From NCBI RefSeq assembly GCF_030269485.1, contig NZ_BSTL01000009.1, positions 248,001-312,000 of the forward strand: a stretch of 64,000 nucleotides of DNA. The letters run 5' to 3'. Positions within the stretch are counted from its first letter, which is position 1. Every line of letters starts with the position of its first letter. Under the pieces are notes generated by a model. The model searched no databases, was not told the DNA's origin, and worked only from the letters and a program-made list of their open reading frames with translations. The stretch comes from Actinoplanes sp. NBRC 103695. GTDB taxonomy: Bacteria; Actinomycetota; Actinomycetes; Mycobacteriales; Micromonosporaceae. Position numbers and translations under genes: made by a program. Shown here in pieces: positions 41,418 through 50,402 of this stretch.

Positions 41418-42127
41418 TGTCCACGGTCGCCTACATCACCGCGCGCGGCCTTTTCGGCCGGCGCCGGGCTCTGCTCCTGCTGCCACTGCCACTTCTGCTG
41501 GTCGGTCTGGCCGCTCTCTGTGTCGCGTACGACGTCAACCCGCGGAACTGGGGTCCGACGGTCCTGGTCGGGCTGGGCCTGGCAGTGGTCCTGCCCGTGA
41601 TCGCGCTGATCGTCGGGACCGGTGTCCTCGGGTCTGAGGTGGACGACGGCACCATCGTTCACATCCTCACCAAACCGCTGCCGCGCCGCGACATCATCCT
41701 GGCGAAGCTGGGCGTGGCGGTCGGGGTCTCGGCGGTCACGGCGGCTGTGCCGCTGTTCATCGCGGGGTGGCTGGCCGACTCGCCCAAGTTGGGGCTGGCC
41801 CTGGCGGCTGGGGCGGCGGTGGGGGCGGTGGCTTACTCGGCGTTCTTTCTGCTCCTGAGTCTGCTTACCCGCCGGCCGGTGCTACTCGGGCTGGTTTACA
41901 TCCTGGTCTGGGAAGGGCTGCTGGGGCGTTTTGTCAGCGGTACCCGGGTTTTGTCGATCGAGCAGTATGTGATCGCCATTGCTGACCGGATCGCGCCTAC
42001 TGATCTGCTCGTCGGGCAGGTTGGTCTGCCGGTGACGATCGTCATGGCTGCGATTGTGACTGTTGGCTGCACTCTCTTTGCTGTTGATCGGCTGCGTTCG
42101 TTCAGCATGGCTGGGGAGACCAGTTGA
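41414..42127 (+). CDS. ABC-2 type permease, second of two
   Basis: The 237-residue protein has about six hydrophobic helices. The loop GSEVDDGTIVHILTKPLPRR is the ABC-2 coupling region between the second and third helices. It begins with two adjacent ATG codons overlapping the ATPase stop; either could serve. It completes a two-ATPase, two-permease operon. The end of the gene becomes richer in unusual codons. It runs into the family B repeat. Confidence 0.83.
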   Translation: MMSTVAYITARGLFGRRRALLLLPLPLLLVGLAALCVAYDVNPRNWGPTVLVGLGLAVVLPVIALIVGTGVLGSEVDDGTIVHILTKPLPRRDIILAKLGVAVGVSAVTAAVPLFIAGWLADSPKLGLALAAGAAVGAVAYSAFFLLLSLLTRRPVLLGLVYILVWEGLLGRFVSGTRVLSIEQYVIAIADRIAPTDLLVGQVGLPVTIVMAAIVTVGCTLFAVDRLRSFSMAGETS

Positions 42128-42128
42128 T

Positions 42129-42293
42129 GGTGGCTGGGCTGGGTGCGTACGGCTGAGTTGCTGGTCGTCGCTTCGCTCCTCCGGGCATTTCGCCCCGAGG
42201 AGCTGGCGACTTGGCCGCGAAAAAGTACCTCGGCTTCGCCTGGCACTTTTTCGCGGCCAAGTCGCCAGCGGGCGAAATGCGGGTGGTTGCGCT
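42129..42293 (+). repeat. 165-bp hairpin repeat (family B, copy 2)
   Basis: This is an inverted copy of 16231-16398. Arms at 42202-42226 and 42245-42269 pair perfectly over 25 bp, and 42185-42195 pairs with 42270-42280 as an outer stem. Relative to copy 1 two stem positions have changed on both strands, keeping pairing. It lies between the convergent permease and USP genes. With the 22-nt array it fills the 335-nt gap at 42128-42462. Confidence 0.82.
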
Positions 42294-42321
42294 TCACCCA
42301 GCGGTGGACCCGCTCTGGAGC

Positions 42322-42452
42322 AGCGCTGGGCCAGGTCTGGACTAGCGCTGGGCCAGGTCTGGACTAGCGCTGGGCCAGGTCTGGACTAGCGCTGGGCTAG
42401 CTCTGGACTAGCGCTGGGCCAGGTCTGGACTAGCGCTGGGCCAGGTCTGGAG
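42322..42452. repeat. 22-nt tandem repeat, six units
   Basis: AGCGCTGGGCCAGGTCTGGACT repeats from 42322 with near-perfect units at 42344, 42366, 42388 (variant with CTAGCTC), 42410 and 42432. It follows the family B repeat directly and lies before the stop of the convergent USP gene. It is not coding because its period is not a multiple of three. Confidence 0.9.
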
Positions 42453-42462
42453 CAGGTCTGGG

Positions 42463-42876
42463 CTAGCTGTGGGGGTTGGTTATGACCACTACTGGGCGGG
42501 TTGAGCGCTTTACCAGGTCCAACGGGACGCTGCCTAGGAGGCGCTCGGCTACTGCTGGTTTGGTGGTTGCGCCTACGACTATCAGGTCGGCGCTTTGGCG
42601 GTCTGCCACGTCCAGGATGCCGTCTACCGGGCGGCCGGAGACGACCGTGTGGCTGACCGTGATGCCGGCCTCGCCGATACGGCGGGCCATGGTCGCTGCC
42701 GCGTGTTCCGCGGCCTGGGTGAAGACGCTGCGGGGGACCGCGGCCAGGCGTTCCAGTTCGACGGCGTCTACCGAGACCACGGTGACCTCGGCGGCGGTCT
42801 GCTTCGCGAGGCTGATCACCGACTCGGCGACCCATGGTTGATCGGCGTCCGGTTTCGCAGCCACGATGATGCGCAT
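42463..42876 (-). CDS. Universal stress protein family member
   Basis: The 137-residue single USP domain begins MRIIVAAKPDADQPWVAESV and ends with the ATP-loop-like VVGATTKPAVAERLLGSVPL and RPVVVITNP. The Gly-rich signature is only partly canonical (GAT in place of GxxG), so nucleotide binding is uncertain. The role is probably stress or energy signalling. The ATG at 42874-42876 follows minus-strand TAGAAA by 8 nt, suggesting a leaderless transcript, and is divergent from the APC permease. Confidence 0.8.
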   Translation of the reverse strand: MRIIVAAKPDADQPWVAESVISLAKQTAAEVTVVSVDAVELERLAAVPRSVFTQAAEHAAATMARRIGEAGITVSHTVVSGRPVDGILDVADRQSADLIVVGATTKPAVAERLLGSVPLDLVKRSTRPVVVITNPHS

Positions 42877-42957
42877 GTCACAGATTTCTACCGGTTCGAC
42901 TGCGATCCGTCGATAGCAAGGCTCGACATACCGGCAGGTTTGTACCACCCTCCGTAT

Positions 42958-44325
42958 ATGGCGGACGCTGCGGCAGACCAGGAAACCACCACAGGCGAGC
43001 CCACGCTCAAGCGCGTCATGGGCCCTGGCCTGCTACTTCTCTTCGTGGTCGGCGACATCCTCGGCACGGGCGTCTATGCGCTCACCGGCCGGGTGGCGAA
43101 AGAGGTCGGCGGCGCGGTCTGGTTGCCGTTCCTGATCGCCTTCGTGGTCGCGCTGCTCACCGCGTTCAGCTATCTGGAGCTGGTGACGAAGTACCCGCGG
43201 GCCGCCGGGGCGGCGCTGTACACGCACAAGGCGTTCGGCATCCACTTTCTCACGTTCCTGGTCACCTTCGCGGTGATGTGCTCGGGGCTGACCTCGGCGT
43301 CGTCGGCGTCGAAGGCGTTCGCCGCGAACTTCGCCGACGCGTTCGACCTGACGCTGGGCGAGGGCACCGGGCTGATCGCGGTGGCGCTGGCCTTCATGAC
43401 GCTCATCGCGCTGATCAACTTCCGTGGCGTCGGCGAGAGCGTGAAGCTCAACGTACTCCTGACCTGTGTTGAACTGACCGGTCTGTTGATCATCATCTGC
43501 ATCGGCGCGTGGGCGCTGGGCGGCGGCAACGGGGACCTGTCCCGGCTCACCGACTTCCACACGGCGGACGGGGAGTCGGCCTTCTTCTCGGTGACCGCGG
43601 CGACCGCGCTGGCGTTCTTCGCGATGGTCGGCTTCGAGGACTCGGTCAACATGGCCGAGGAGACCAAGGATCCGGTACGCATCTTCCCCAAGGTGATGCT
43701 GACCGGCCTGTGCATCACCGGCGTGATCTACGTGCTGGTCTCCATCTCCTCGGTGGCCCTGGTCTCGCCGGAGGACCTGGGCGAGGGCGATGCGCCGCTG
43801 CTCAAGGTGGTCCAGGCCGGCGCGTCCGGCTTCCCGCTGTGGATCTTCGCGTTCATCACCATGTTCGCCGTGGCCAACTCCGCGCTGATCAACATGCTGA
43901 TGGCGTCCCGGCTGCTCTACGGCATGTCCAACGAGGGCGTGCTCCCCAAGATCCTCGGCAAGGTCCACCCCTCCCGGCGTACGCCCTGGATCGGGATCGT
44001 CTTCACCACGGTGATCGCGTTCGGCCTGATCTGGTTCGCCGACCTGACCGCCCTGGGTGGCACCACCTCGCTGCTGCTGCTCTGCGTCTTCACCGTGGTG
44101 AACATCGCGGTGCTGGTGCTGCGCCGGAACCCGGTCGAGCACAAACACTTCAGGGCGCCCACCGCGATCCCGGTGATCGGAGCGATCGCCTGTGCGTACC
44201 TCGCCAGCCCGCTCTCCGGCCGGGCGGCGGCCGACTACCGGGTGGCGGGCATCCTGCTCGTGATCGGCGTGATCCTGTGGCTGATCACCTGGGCGTCCCG
44301 CCGGCAATTCAGTCGCGCACAGTGA
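42958..44325 (+). CDS. APC-family amino-acid permease
   Basis: The 455-residue protein has about 12 hydrophobic segments and the APC hallmark in helix 1, VVGDILGTGVYALTGRVAKE. FSYLELVTKYPRAAGAALYT in helices 2-3 and GFEDSVNMAEETKDPVRIFP between later helices are also typical. It imports or exchanges an amino acid or related cation; the substrate is not evident. The ATG at 42958 gives a short hydrophilic N-terminus. It is divergent from the USP gene with an 81-nt gap, and the pairing may be functional. Confidence 0.9.
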   Translation: MADAAADQETTTGEPTLKRVMGPGLLLLFVVGDILGTGVYALTGRVAKEVGGAVWLPFLIAFVVALLTAFSYLELVTKYPRAAGAALYTHKAFGIHFLTFLVTFAVMCSGLTSASSASKAFAANFADAFDLTLGEGTGLIAVALAFMTLIALINFRGVGESVKLNVLLTCVELTGLLIIICIGAWALGGGNGDLSRLTDFHTADGESAFFSVTAATALAFFAMVGFEDSVNMAEETKDPVRIFPKVMLTGLCITGVIYVLVSISSVALVSPEDLGEGDAPLLKVVQAGASGFPLWIFAFITMFAVANSALINMLMASRLLYGMSNEGVLPKILGKVHPSRRTPWIGIVFTTVIAFGLIWFADLTALGGTTSLLLLCVFTVVNIAVLVLRRNPVEHKHFRAPTAIPVIGAIACAYLASPLSGRAAADYRVAGILLVIGVILWLITWASRRQFSRAQ

Positions 44326-44361
44326 TCCGGGGGTTCCATCCGGTGATCGATTGTGGACGAG

Positions 44362-44367
44362 TACGGT
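44362..44367 (+). promoter_or_regulatory. -10 box deciding the start of the GGDEF-EAL gene
   Basis: TACGGT ends 6 nt before the GTG at 44374. This favours that start over an in-frame GTG at 44353 that precedes the box. Confidence 0.5.
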
Positions 44368-44373
44368 GCTGAT

Positions 44374-46998
44374 GTGAATTCGGTCCGGTCGATGCGGCTT
44401 GTCCTCCTGGCCCTGCTGGGCTCCGCGTTCGCGGTGACGACCCTGGTTCTGCTACCCCTGCCGGCCGCCGCCGGCGTGCTCACCGTGGGCTCGGCCGGAT
44501 TCGGGGTGGCGATGCTGCGGTCGGCGGCACGCGGCCTGCCGACCGGCGCCCGGCTCCGGGCGATCGGTCTCGGCGCCGGCGCTCTGCTGACCGGCCTGGC
44601 CGGGGTGGCCAGCGGGATCAGCGTGGTGGCCGCGCCCGACCTGAAGGTGGACGGCGTTCCGCTGCCCGCCGAGATCTCGCTGGTCTGCGTCTTCCTGGCC
44701 GCGGCGCTCTACCTGCCCGTCCTGCTTCGCCCGCAGCAACGCCGCGAGCCGCTGGCCCGGCTGCGGGTCGGCCTGGACACCGTCGGGGTGGCCGCCTGCC
44801 TGATGTTCCCGCCGTGGCTGGTGCTGTTCAGCGCGGGGGAGCGGCGCGGCGCCTCGGTCACGGCGGTCCTGTTCGGCGGCGCGGCGATCGCGGTCGCCGT
44901 GGTGTCCGGGGTGCACGCGATCCGGCACCGGGCCGCCCTGCAGTGGTGCGGCCCCGGCGCCGCGCTGTCGCTGCTCGGGTTGACCGCGCTGACCATCGCG
45001 ATGGACCATCCGCTGGAGTCGAACGCGGCCATCGCCACCGTCGCCGCGTCCGCCGCGCTGAACGCGTCCGCCGCCGTGCTCTGGTGGGGTTCGGTCCGCG
45101 TCAACCCGGACGCCGGCCCGCTCCCGCCGGTCGGCAGCGAACCGGCCGCCGGCTTCCCGCTCTTCGCGCTGCCGGTGCTCGGCTGCGGGCTGGTCGTGGC
45201 CTACCACCTGATGACCGGCGGCGACCTGGACGCGAGCTCGATCATCCTGGCGACCACCGCGCTGATCGCGGTGGCCGCCCGCGAGTTCGTGTCGGCGATC
45301 GTGCTGCGCCGCCAGGCCGACCACCTCGCCGACCAGGGCAACCGGCTGCGCAGCCTGATGTTCGGCTCGTCCGACGTGGCAATGGTGCTGGACACCGCGC
45401 ACGCCGTCCGCTGGCAGTCGCCGGCCGCGGCCCGCCACTTCGGGCTGTCCGATCAGGACGTTCTCGGCCGGCCGGTCACCGCCCTGGTCGACCCGGACCA
45501 GGCCGAGGCCGTCCACGAGTACCTGTCCGAGCGGATGAGCGACGCGCAGGAACACACCGCCGGGCGGCCGCTGCCGGTGCGGTTCCGGGACGGCTTCGGC
45601 AGCTGGCGGGAGACCGAGTGGACGGCCGGCGGCGCCGACCCGGCCGAACCCGGCCGCACGCTGGTGGTCCACGTCCGGGACGTCACCGAGCAGCTCGAAC
45701 TGGAACAGGCGCTGCGGCAGTCGGCGCATCTGGACCCGCAGACCGGCCTGGCCAACCGGCAGGGCCTGATCCGGGCCGGCGACCCGATGCCGGGCGCGGG
45801 CGCGCTGATCGTGCTGGAGCTGGGCGGGCTGACCGCGGTCGCCGACGTGCACGGCACCGACGTGGTCGAGCTGGTGGTGGCCGAGGTGGCCCGCCGGCTG
45901 CGGACCCGGGTGGAGGGCGCGGACGTACCCGCGCGGATCGGCGAGGCACGGTTCGCGGTGCTCACCCACGGCGGCGCGGTGCACGCCCACGTGCTGGCCA
46001 GCCAGCTGGTGACGGTGCTGACCACGCCGTACTCGGCGGCCGGCACCGACGCGCACCTCTCGGTCTGGGGCGGCATGGCCGACCTGACGCCCGACGCCGG
46101 CGTCGAGGAGGTCATCCGGCGGGCGGCGCTGGCCCTGCGCGCGATCCGCACCGGCCCGCCCGGTGCCGTCGAGTGGTACGACGAGGAGATGGAGGAGCGG
46201 CTGCTCCGCCGGTCCACGTTGGAGCAGGACCTGCCCGGCGCGATCGGCCGCAACGAGCTGGAGTTGCACTACCAGCCGGTCGTCGAGCTACCCGGCCGGC
46301 GGCCGGTGGGTGTGGAGGCGGTGCTCTGCTGGCGGCATCCCACGCACGGCCGGGTTCCGGCCGTCGAGCTGCTCGCCCTGGCCGAGGACCTCGGATTCCT
46401 CGGCGACGTGCGGCATTGGATGCTGCACCGGGCGTGCCGTCAGCTGTCCGGCTGGCGCCACCAGCACGAGGACCTCTGGCTGTCGGTCAACGTCCGCCCG
46501 CGCGAGCTGCCGGACCCGGTCTTCCAGGCCGCCCTGGAGACCGCGATGGCCACCAACCTGGTCCCCGAGGCGGCCCTGGTGATCGAGGTCGCCGAACACG
46601 ACCTGCAGGACGACCCGGACCACGACCTGGCCGGGCACCTGGGCAGGCTGCGCGCGCAGGGCATGCGGACCGCGGTCGGCAACTTCGGCGCCGGTCCGAC
46701 CTCGCTGAGCCGGCTGCGTATCCTCCCGGTCGACCTGCTGCGCATCGACCGCGAGGTGTTCGGCCAGCCGGCCGGCGCGCCCCGCCGGCTCGGCGCGATC
46801 ATGGACGTGACGGTGACGCTGGGCCGCCGCCTCGGCATGGAGATCGTCGCGCAGGGCCTGATGACCGACGACGACCTGGAGACCGTCGAGGCCGCCGGGT
46901 GCCGCTTCGCCCAGGGCGATCTGCTCGGCCGCCCGCTGCCGGCGGAACACTTCGAGGCGCTGCTGGAACAGCACCGCGACCGCTCCCACCGGAGCTGA
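44374..46998 (+). CDS. Membrane PAS-GGDEF-EAL protein with degenerate catalytic motifs
   Basis: The 874-residue protein has about eight to nine hydrophobic segments in the first 310 residues, a PAS domain near 325-445 (FGSSDVAMVLDTAHAV), a GGDEF domain near 455-590 and an EAL domain to the end. The GGDEF signature reads RIGEARF. In the EAL domain the first Glu is present (GVEAVLCWRHP), but the metal-binding DDFG site reads VGNFGAG and the later EGVET reads QGLMT. It is therefore probably a c-di-GMP-binding or purely regulatory protein. The GTG follows TACGGT by 6 nt. Confidence 0.88.
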   Translation: MNSVRSMRLVLLALLGSAFAVTTLVLLPLPAAAGVLTVGSAGFGVAMLRSAARGLPTGARLRAIGLGAGALLTGLAGVASGISVVAAPDLKVDGVPLPAEISLVCVFLAAALYLPVLLRPQQRREPLARLRVGLDTVGVAACLMFPPWLVLFSAGERRGASVTAVLFGGAAIAVAVVSGVHAIRHRAALQWCGPGAALSLLGLTALTIAMDHPLESNAAIATVAASAALNASAAVLWWGSVRVNPDAGPLPPVGSEPAAGFPLFALPVLGCGLVVAYHLMTGGDLDASSIILATTALIAVAAREFVSAIVLRRQADHLADQGNRLRSLMFGSSDVAMVLDTAHAVRWQSPAAARHFGLSDQDVLGRPVTALVDPDQAEAVHEYLSERMSDAQEHTAGRPLPVRFRDGFGSWRETEWTAGGADPAEPGRTLVVHVRDVTEQLELEQALRQSAHLDPQTGLANRQGLIRAGDPMPGAGALIVLELGGLTAVADVHGTDVVELVVAEVARRLRTRVEGADVPARIGEARFAVLTHGGAVHAHVLASQLVTVLTTPYSAAGTDAHLSVWGGMADLTPDAGVEEVIRRAALALRAIRTGPPGAVEWYDEEMEERLLRRSTLEQDLPGAIGRNELELHYQPVVELPGRRPVGVEAVLCWRHPTHGRVPAVELLALAEDLGFLGDVRHWMLHRACRQLSGWRHQHEDLWLSVNVRPRELPDPVFQAALETAMATNLVPEAALVIEVAEHDLQDDPDHDLAGHLGRLRAQGMRTAVGNFGAGPTSLSRLRILPVDLLRIDREVFGQPAGAPRRLGAIMDVTVTLGRRLGMEIVAQGLMTDDDLETVEAAGCRFAQGDLLGRPLPAEHFEALLEQHRDRSHRS

Positions 46999-47057
46999 AA
47001 AGGAGCTCCGGGGCGAGCCAGGGTTGATCCCTGATGCCGCTCGGGTGCCCGGTGCCA

Positions 47058-47063
47058 CAGCAT
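47058..47063 (+). promoter_or_regulatory. -10 box candidate of the PspC gene
   Basis: CAGCAT ends 6 nt before the ATG at 47070. It keeps the A and T of the -10 consensus but not the first T. Confidence 0.4.
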
Positions 47064-47069
47064 GGAGTC

Positions 47070-47387
47070 ATGAGCGAGAACGCGCGAACGATCGACATGA
47101 CCGCCATCCGCGAGACAGTGGCCCGCGGCGTCGACGCCGTCCACGGCACGATGGCCCGCAACGGGCTGTCCCGTCCGAACGACGACCGTCTCGTCGGCGG
47201 GGTGTTCTCCGGCATCGGCCGCCGCTTCGGCCTCGACCCGTGGACCTCGCGCGCCGCGATCGCCGCGACGCTGCTGGTCATCCCGGGCACCCAGATCCTC
47301 GCCGTGTACCCGGTGCTGTGGGCGATGATGCCCACCGACGAGAAGGAGACGGCGCCCGCTCCCGAGGCCGCTCCGGCCGCAGCCTGA
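47070..47387 (+). CDS. PspC-domain membrane protein
   Basis: The 105-residue protein has the PspC domain LSRPNDDRLVGGVFSGIGRR FGLDPW with a hydrophobic stretch IAATLLVIPGTQILAVYPVL, ending in an Ala/Pro/Glu tail. PspC proteins sense or relay envelope stress; in actinobacteria they often stand alone, as here. An N-terminal helix (RETVARGVDAVHGTMARNG) precedes it. The ATG at 47070 is preferred to a longer frame because a -10-like box is 6 nt upstream. A strong hairpin follows. Confidence 0.8.
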   Translation: MSENARTIDMTAIRETVARGVDAVHGTMARNGLSRPNDDRLVGGVFSGIGRRFGLDPWTSRAAIAATLLVIPGTQILAVYPVLWAMMPTDEKETAPAPEAAPAAA

Positions 47388-47390
47388 CAG

Positions 47391-47425
47391 CGCGGGGGTG
47401 GCTGCCTCGGCAGCCACCCCCCGCG
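47391..47425. terminator. Bidirectional terminator between pspC-type gene and ppc
   Basis: GCGGGGGTGGCTGCC (47392-47406) pairs with 47409-47424, with a single bulged C and a very tight loop. It lies between two convergent stops and can serve both genes. Confidence 0.65.
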
Positions 47426-47433
47426 TCGCAGTC

Positions 47434-50229
47434 TCAGCCGGTGTTGCGCATGCCGGCGGCGATGCCGTTGACCGTGGTCAGCAGTGCCCGCTCCAAGGCC
47501 GTCGCCTCGGAGGGGGCGCGCCGGCCGCCGGGGGCGGTGGCCAGCTGACGGTGGCTGTCGCCGACCTCGCGGTACTGCCGTAGCAGCGCCACCTGGAGGT
47601 GGTGCAGGGGCTCCAGGTAGGTGTCCCGGACGCCCAGGGTGCGGTGCAGCTCGGGCTGGCCGGAGAGCGGGCCGTCGCCGCCGGTGATGGCCAGGACCTC
47701 GCGGACGGTCAGGTCGTACTCCTCCTGGATCCGCTGGAAGATCGGGTGCAGGGCCTCGGGCACCAGGGTCTCCACGTACCGGCGGGCGATGCTCAGGTCG
47801 GTCTTGGCCAGCATCATCTCGACGTTGCTGATGAAGGTCTGGAAGAACTGCCAGTTCTCCTTCATCTCCGTGACGGTGTCGGTCAGACCGGCCTCGCGGA
47901 CCGCCTTCAGCCCGGTGCCGACGCCGAACCAGCCGGGCACGATCTGCCGGGTCTGGGTCCAGCCGAAGACCCACGGGATGGCGCGCAGGCCGCCGAGCCC
48001 GGCGTCGGTGTTCGGCCGCTTCGCCGGCCGCGAGCCGATGTTCAGCGCGCCGAGCAGCTCGGTGGGTGTCGCCGCCCAGAAGTACGCGGGCAGGTCCGGG
48101 TCCTCGACCAGACGACGGTACGCGGCGAACGCCGCGCCGGAAGCGGTGTCCATGGCGGAGTCCCAGTGGGCGAGTCGCTCCAGGTCGACCGCGGGCGTGG
48201 TGTGCAGCAGCGTCGCCTGGAGGACCGCGGCGACCGTGAGCTCCAGGTTTTCCCTGGCCAGCGCCGGGATCGTGTACTTGTCGGAGATGACCTCGCCCTG
48301 CTCGGTCACCTTGATGGCGCCGTCCAGGGTGCCGTACGGCTGGGCCAGGATCGCCTCGTGGGTGGGCCCGCCGCCGCGCCCGACCGTGCCGCCGCGGCCG
48401 TGGAAGAGCCGCAGCCGCACACCGTGCCGGGCGGCCACGTCACGCAGCGCCCGCTGCGCCTTGTGGATCGACCACTGGCTGGTGGTGATGCCGGCCTCCT
48501 TGTTCGAGTCCGAGTAGCCGAGCATCACCTCCTGCAGGTCGCCGCGCGCCTTGACGATCTCCCGGTAGGCCGGCATGGACAGCATCTCGTCCAGCAGGTC
48601 GCCGCCCGCGTCCAGTTCGGCGGGCGTCTCCAGCAGCGGCACGATGCCGACCCGGGCCCGGCCGGAGTGCACGTCGATCAGGCCGGCCTCACGGGCCAGC
48701 ACGGTTGCCGCCAGCACGTCGTCGACACCCAAGGTCATCGAGATGATGTACGACTCGACGACGTCGGCGCCGAACCGGTCCTGCGAGTCGCGGATCGTGT
48801 GGAACACGTCGAACGTCTTGCGCGCCGAGTCGGTGAGCGGGGTGTCCGCCGACGACAGCGGCCGCCGCCCGGTCAGCTCGGTGGCAAGCAGCTTGGTGCG
48901 CTCGGCGCGGTCCAGGGTGGTGTAGTCGTCCACCTCGCCGACCTGCGCGTACATCTGGGCCAGCACCTCGTGGTGTTTCTCGGCGTGCTCGCGCACGTCG
49001 AGCGTGGCGAGCTGAAGCCCGAACGCGGACACCGTGCGGATGGCCGAGGCGACCACCCCGACGGCGGTGAGCTGGCCGGAGTTGCGAGCCAGCGAGGCGC
49101 GCATCAACTCGAGGTCGCTGATCAACTCGTCGGTGCCGAGGTAGTCGCGGCCGGGCACGTGCCGGGTGCCGTTGCGCAGCCGGGCGCGGGTGTTGGCCAG
49201 CTTCGCCTTGACCGCGCGGACCTTCAGCCGGTACGGCTCCTCGGCGTTGGTGCGCCGGAAGCGGTCCGCGACCTCGGGCAGCAGGTCCAGGTCCTTGGCC
49301 AGGCTGGCGGACAGGTCGAGGGAGACGCCCCGCAGGCGGCGGGACACCGAGAGCTCGTCGATCAGCGCGTCCATCGCCCGCTCGGTGGCCTGGATGCCGT
49401 GCTCGTGCTGGATCATCAGCACGTCCCGGGTGACCGCCGGGGTGACGAACGGGTTGCCGTCGCGGTCGCCGCCGATCCACGTGCCGAAGGTCAGCGGCCG
49501 GGCCGACGGCGCTGTCTCCACGCCCAGCTGGCGAAGGGTCTCGGCGAGGTCGTCGAGCACCTGCGGCGCCGCGTCGGCGTACAGGTCCTTGAGGTAGTAG
49601 ACGGCGTTGCGGGCCTCGTCGGTCGGGTCCGGACGGTCCAGCCGCAGCTCGTCGGTCTGCCAGAGCAGGTCGATCAGCTCGGCGAAGCGCCGGGTCGAGG
49701 CGGTGGTGTCGGTGGCGCCGTAGAGCACCGCGGCGGCCGCCTCGGCGTCCAGCGTGTCGGCGAGCCCGCGCAGCTTGGACAGGATCGAGCGGCGGGCCGC
49801 CTCGGTCGGGTGCGCGGTGAAGACCGGGCGGACGGCGAGCCGGCGGGCCGCGGAGGCGATCTCGTCGGCCGGGACGCCGCGCTCGGCGATCCGCTTGGCG
49901 GCCTGGTCCAGCCAGCCGCCGTCGCGGGCCCGGCGCCGCCGCAGGTCGCGGGCGCGGTGCACCTGCTCGGTGATGTTCGCCAGGTGGAAGTAGGTGGAGA
50001 AGGCCCGGGCCAGCTTGGTGCCGGTGGTCACGTCCATCGCGGCCAGCCGCTCGGCGGCCGCGGGCGCGTCCTGCCGGACCAGGGCGCGGATCTCCTCGAC
50101 GAGGTCGAGAAGGGGCGGGCCCTCCTGCCGGGCCAGGGTCTGTCCGAGCAGCTTTCCGATGCGGCGGATATCCGCGCGCAATGCCGCGTCGGGGCCTTCG
50201 GGGTCGATCTGACCCTGCTGGTCGGTCAC
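47434..50229 (-). CDS. ppc: Phosphoenolpyruvate carboxylase
   Basis: The 931-residue enzyme carboxylates PEP to oxaloacetate, refilling the TCA cycle whose mdh, icd and sucCD genes lie at the left of the window. Visible are the catalytic His140 in VFTAHPTEAARRS, the active-site stretches GYSDSNKEAGITTSQW and FHGRGGTVGRGGGPTHEAI, SRPAKRPNTDAGLGGLRAIP and the C-terminal MRNTG. The GTG has AAGGAG 8 nt upstream. It is divergent from a lysyl-oxidase-like gene, and its leader contains a perfect palindrome that may bind a repressor. Confidence 0.97.
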   Translation of the reverse strand: MTDQQGQIDPEGPDAALRADIRRIGKLLGQTLARQEGPPLLDLVEEIRALVRQDAPAAAERLAAMDVTTGTKLARAFSTYFHLANITEQVHRARDLRRRRARDGGWLDQAAKRIAERGVPADEIASAARRLAVRPVFTAHPTEAARRSILSKLRGLADTLDAEAAAAVLYGATDTTASTRRFAELIDLLWQTDELRLDRPDPTDEARNAVYYLKDLYADAAPQVLDDLAETLRQLGVETAPSARPLTFGTWIGGDRDGNPFVTPAVTRDVLMIQHEHGIQATERAMDALIDELSVSRRLRGVSLDLSASLAKDLDLLPEVADRFRRTNAEEPYRLKVRAVKAKLANTRARLRNGTRHVPGRDYLGTDELISDLELMRASLARNSGQLTAVGVVASAIRTVSAFGLQLATLDVREHAEKHHEVLAQMYAQVGEVDDYTTLDRAERTKLLATELTGRRPLSSADTPLTDSARKTFDVFHTIRDSQDRFGADVVESYIISMTLGVDDVLAATVLAREAGLIDVHSGRARVGIVPLLETPAELDAGGDLLDEMLSMPAYREIVKARGDLQEVMLGYSDSNKEAGITTSQWSIHKAQRALRDVAARHGVRLRLFHGRGGTVGRGGGPTHEAILAQPYGTLDGAIKVTEQGEVISDKYTIPALARENLELTVAAVLQATLLHTTPAVDLERLAHWDSAMDTASGAAFAAYRRLVEDPDLPAYFWAATPTELLGALNIGSRPAKRPNTDAGLGGLRAIPWVFGWTQTRQIVPGWFGVGTGLKAVREAGLTDTVTEMKENWQFFQTFISNVEMMLAKTDLSIARRYVETLVPEALHPIFQRIQEEYDLTVREVLAITGGDGPLSGQPELHRTLGVRDTYLEPLHHLQVALLRQYREVGDSHRQLATAPGGRRAPSEATALERALLTTVNGIAAGMRNTG

Positions 50230-50260
50230 CTCAGCGCTCCTTCAAAGACAGGCGTACGGC

Positions 50261-50274
50261 GGACAGCGCTGTCC
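50261..50274. promoter_or_regulatory. Perfect palindrome in the ppc leader
   Basis: GGACAGCGCTGTCC is a 14-bp perfect palindrome 32 nt upstream of the ppc GTG. It lies just downstream of a minus-strand -10-like TACGAT (50286-50291). An AGCGCT centre is typical of LacI-family operators, and the position suits a repressor blocking transcription. Confidence 0.45.
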
Positions 50275-50402
50275 CGACTCCCGCGATCGTATCGGCACCG
50301 GTCCCGGGCTGGGTGCTTTGAGGCAAGTCTCATATGACCTCACCGCCACCTCACATCCCATCGGATTTCCTTCTCGCTCCACCAACAAATCGAAGGGGAC
50401 AC

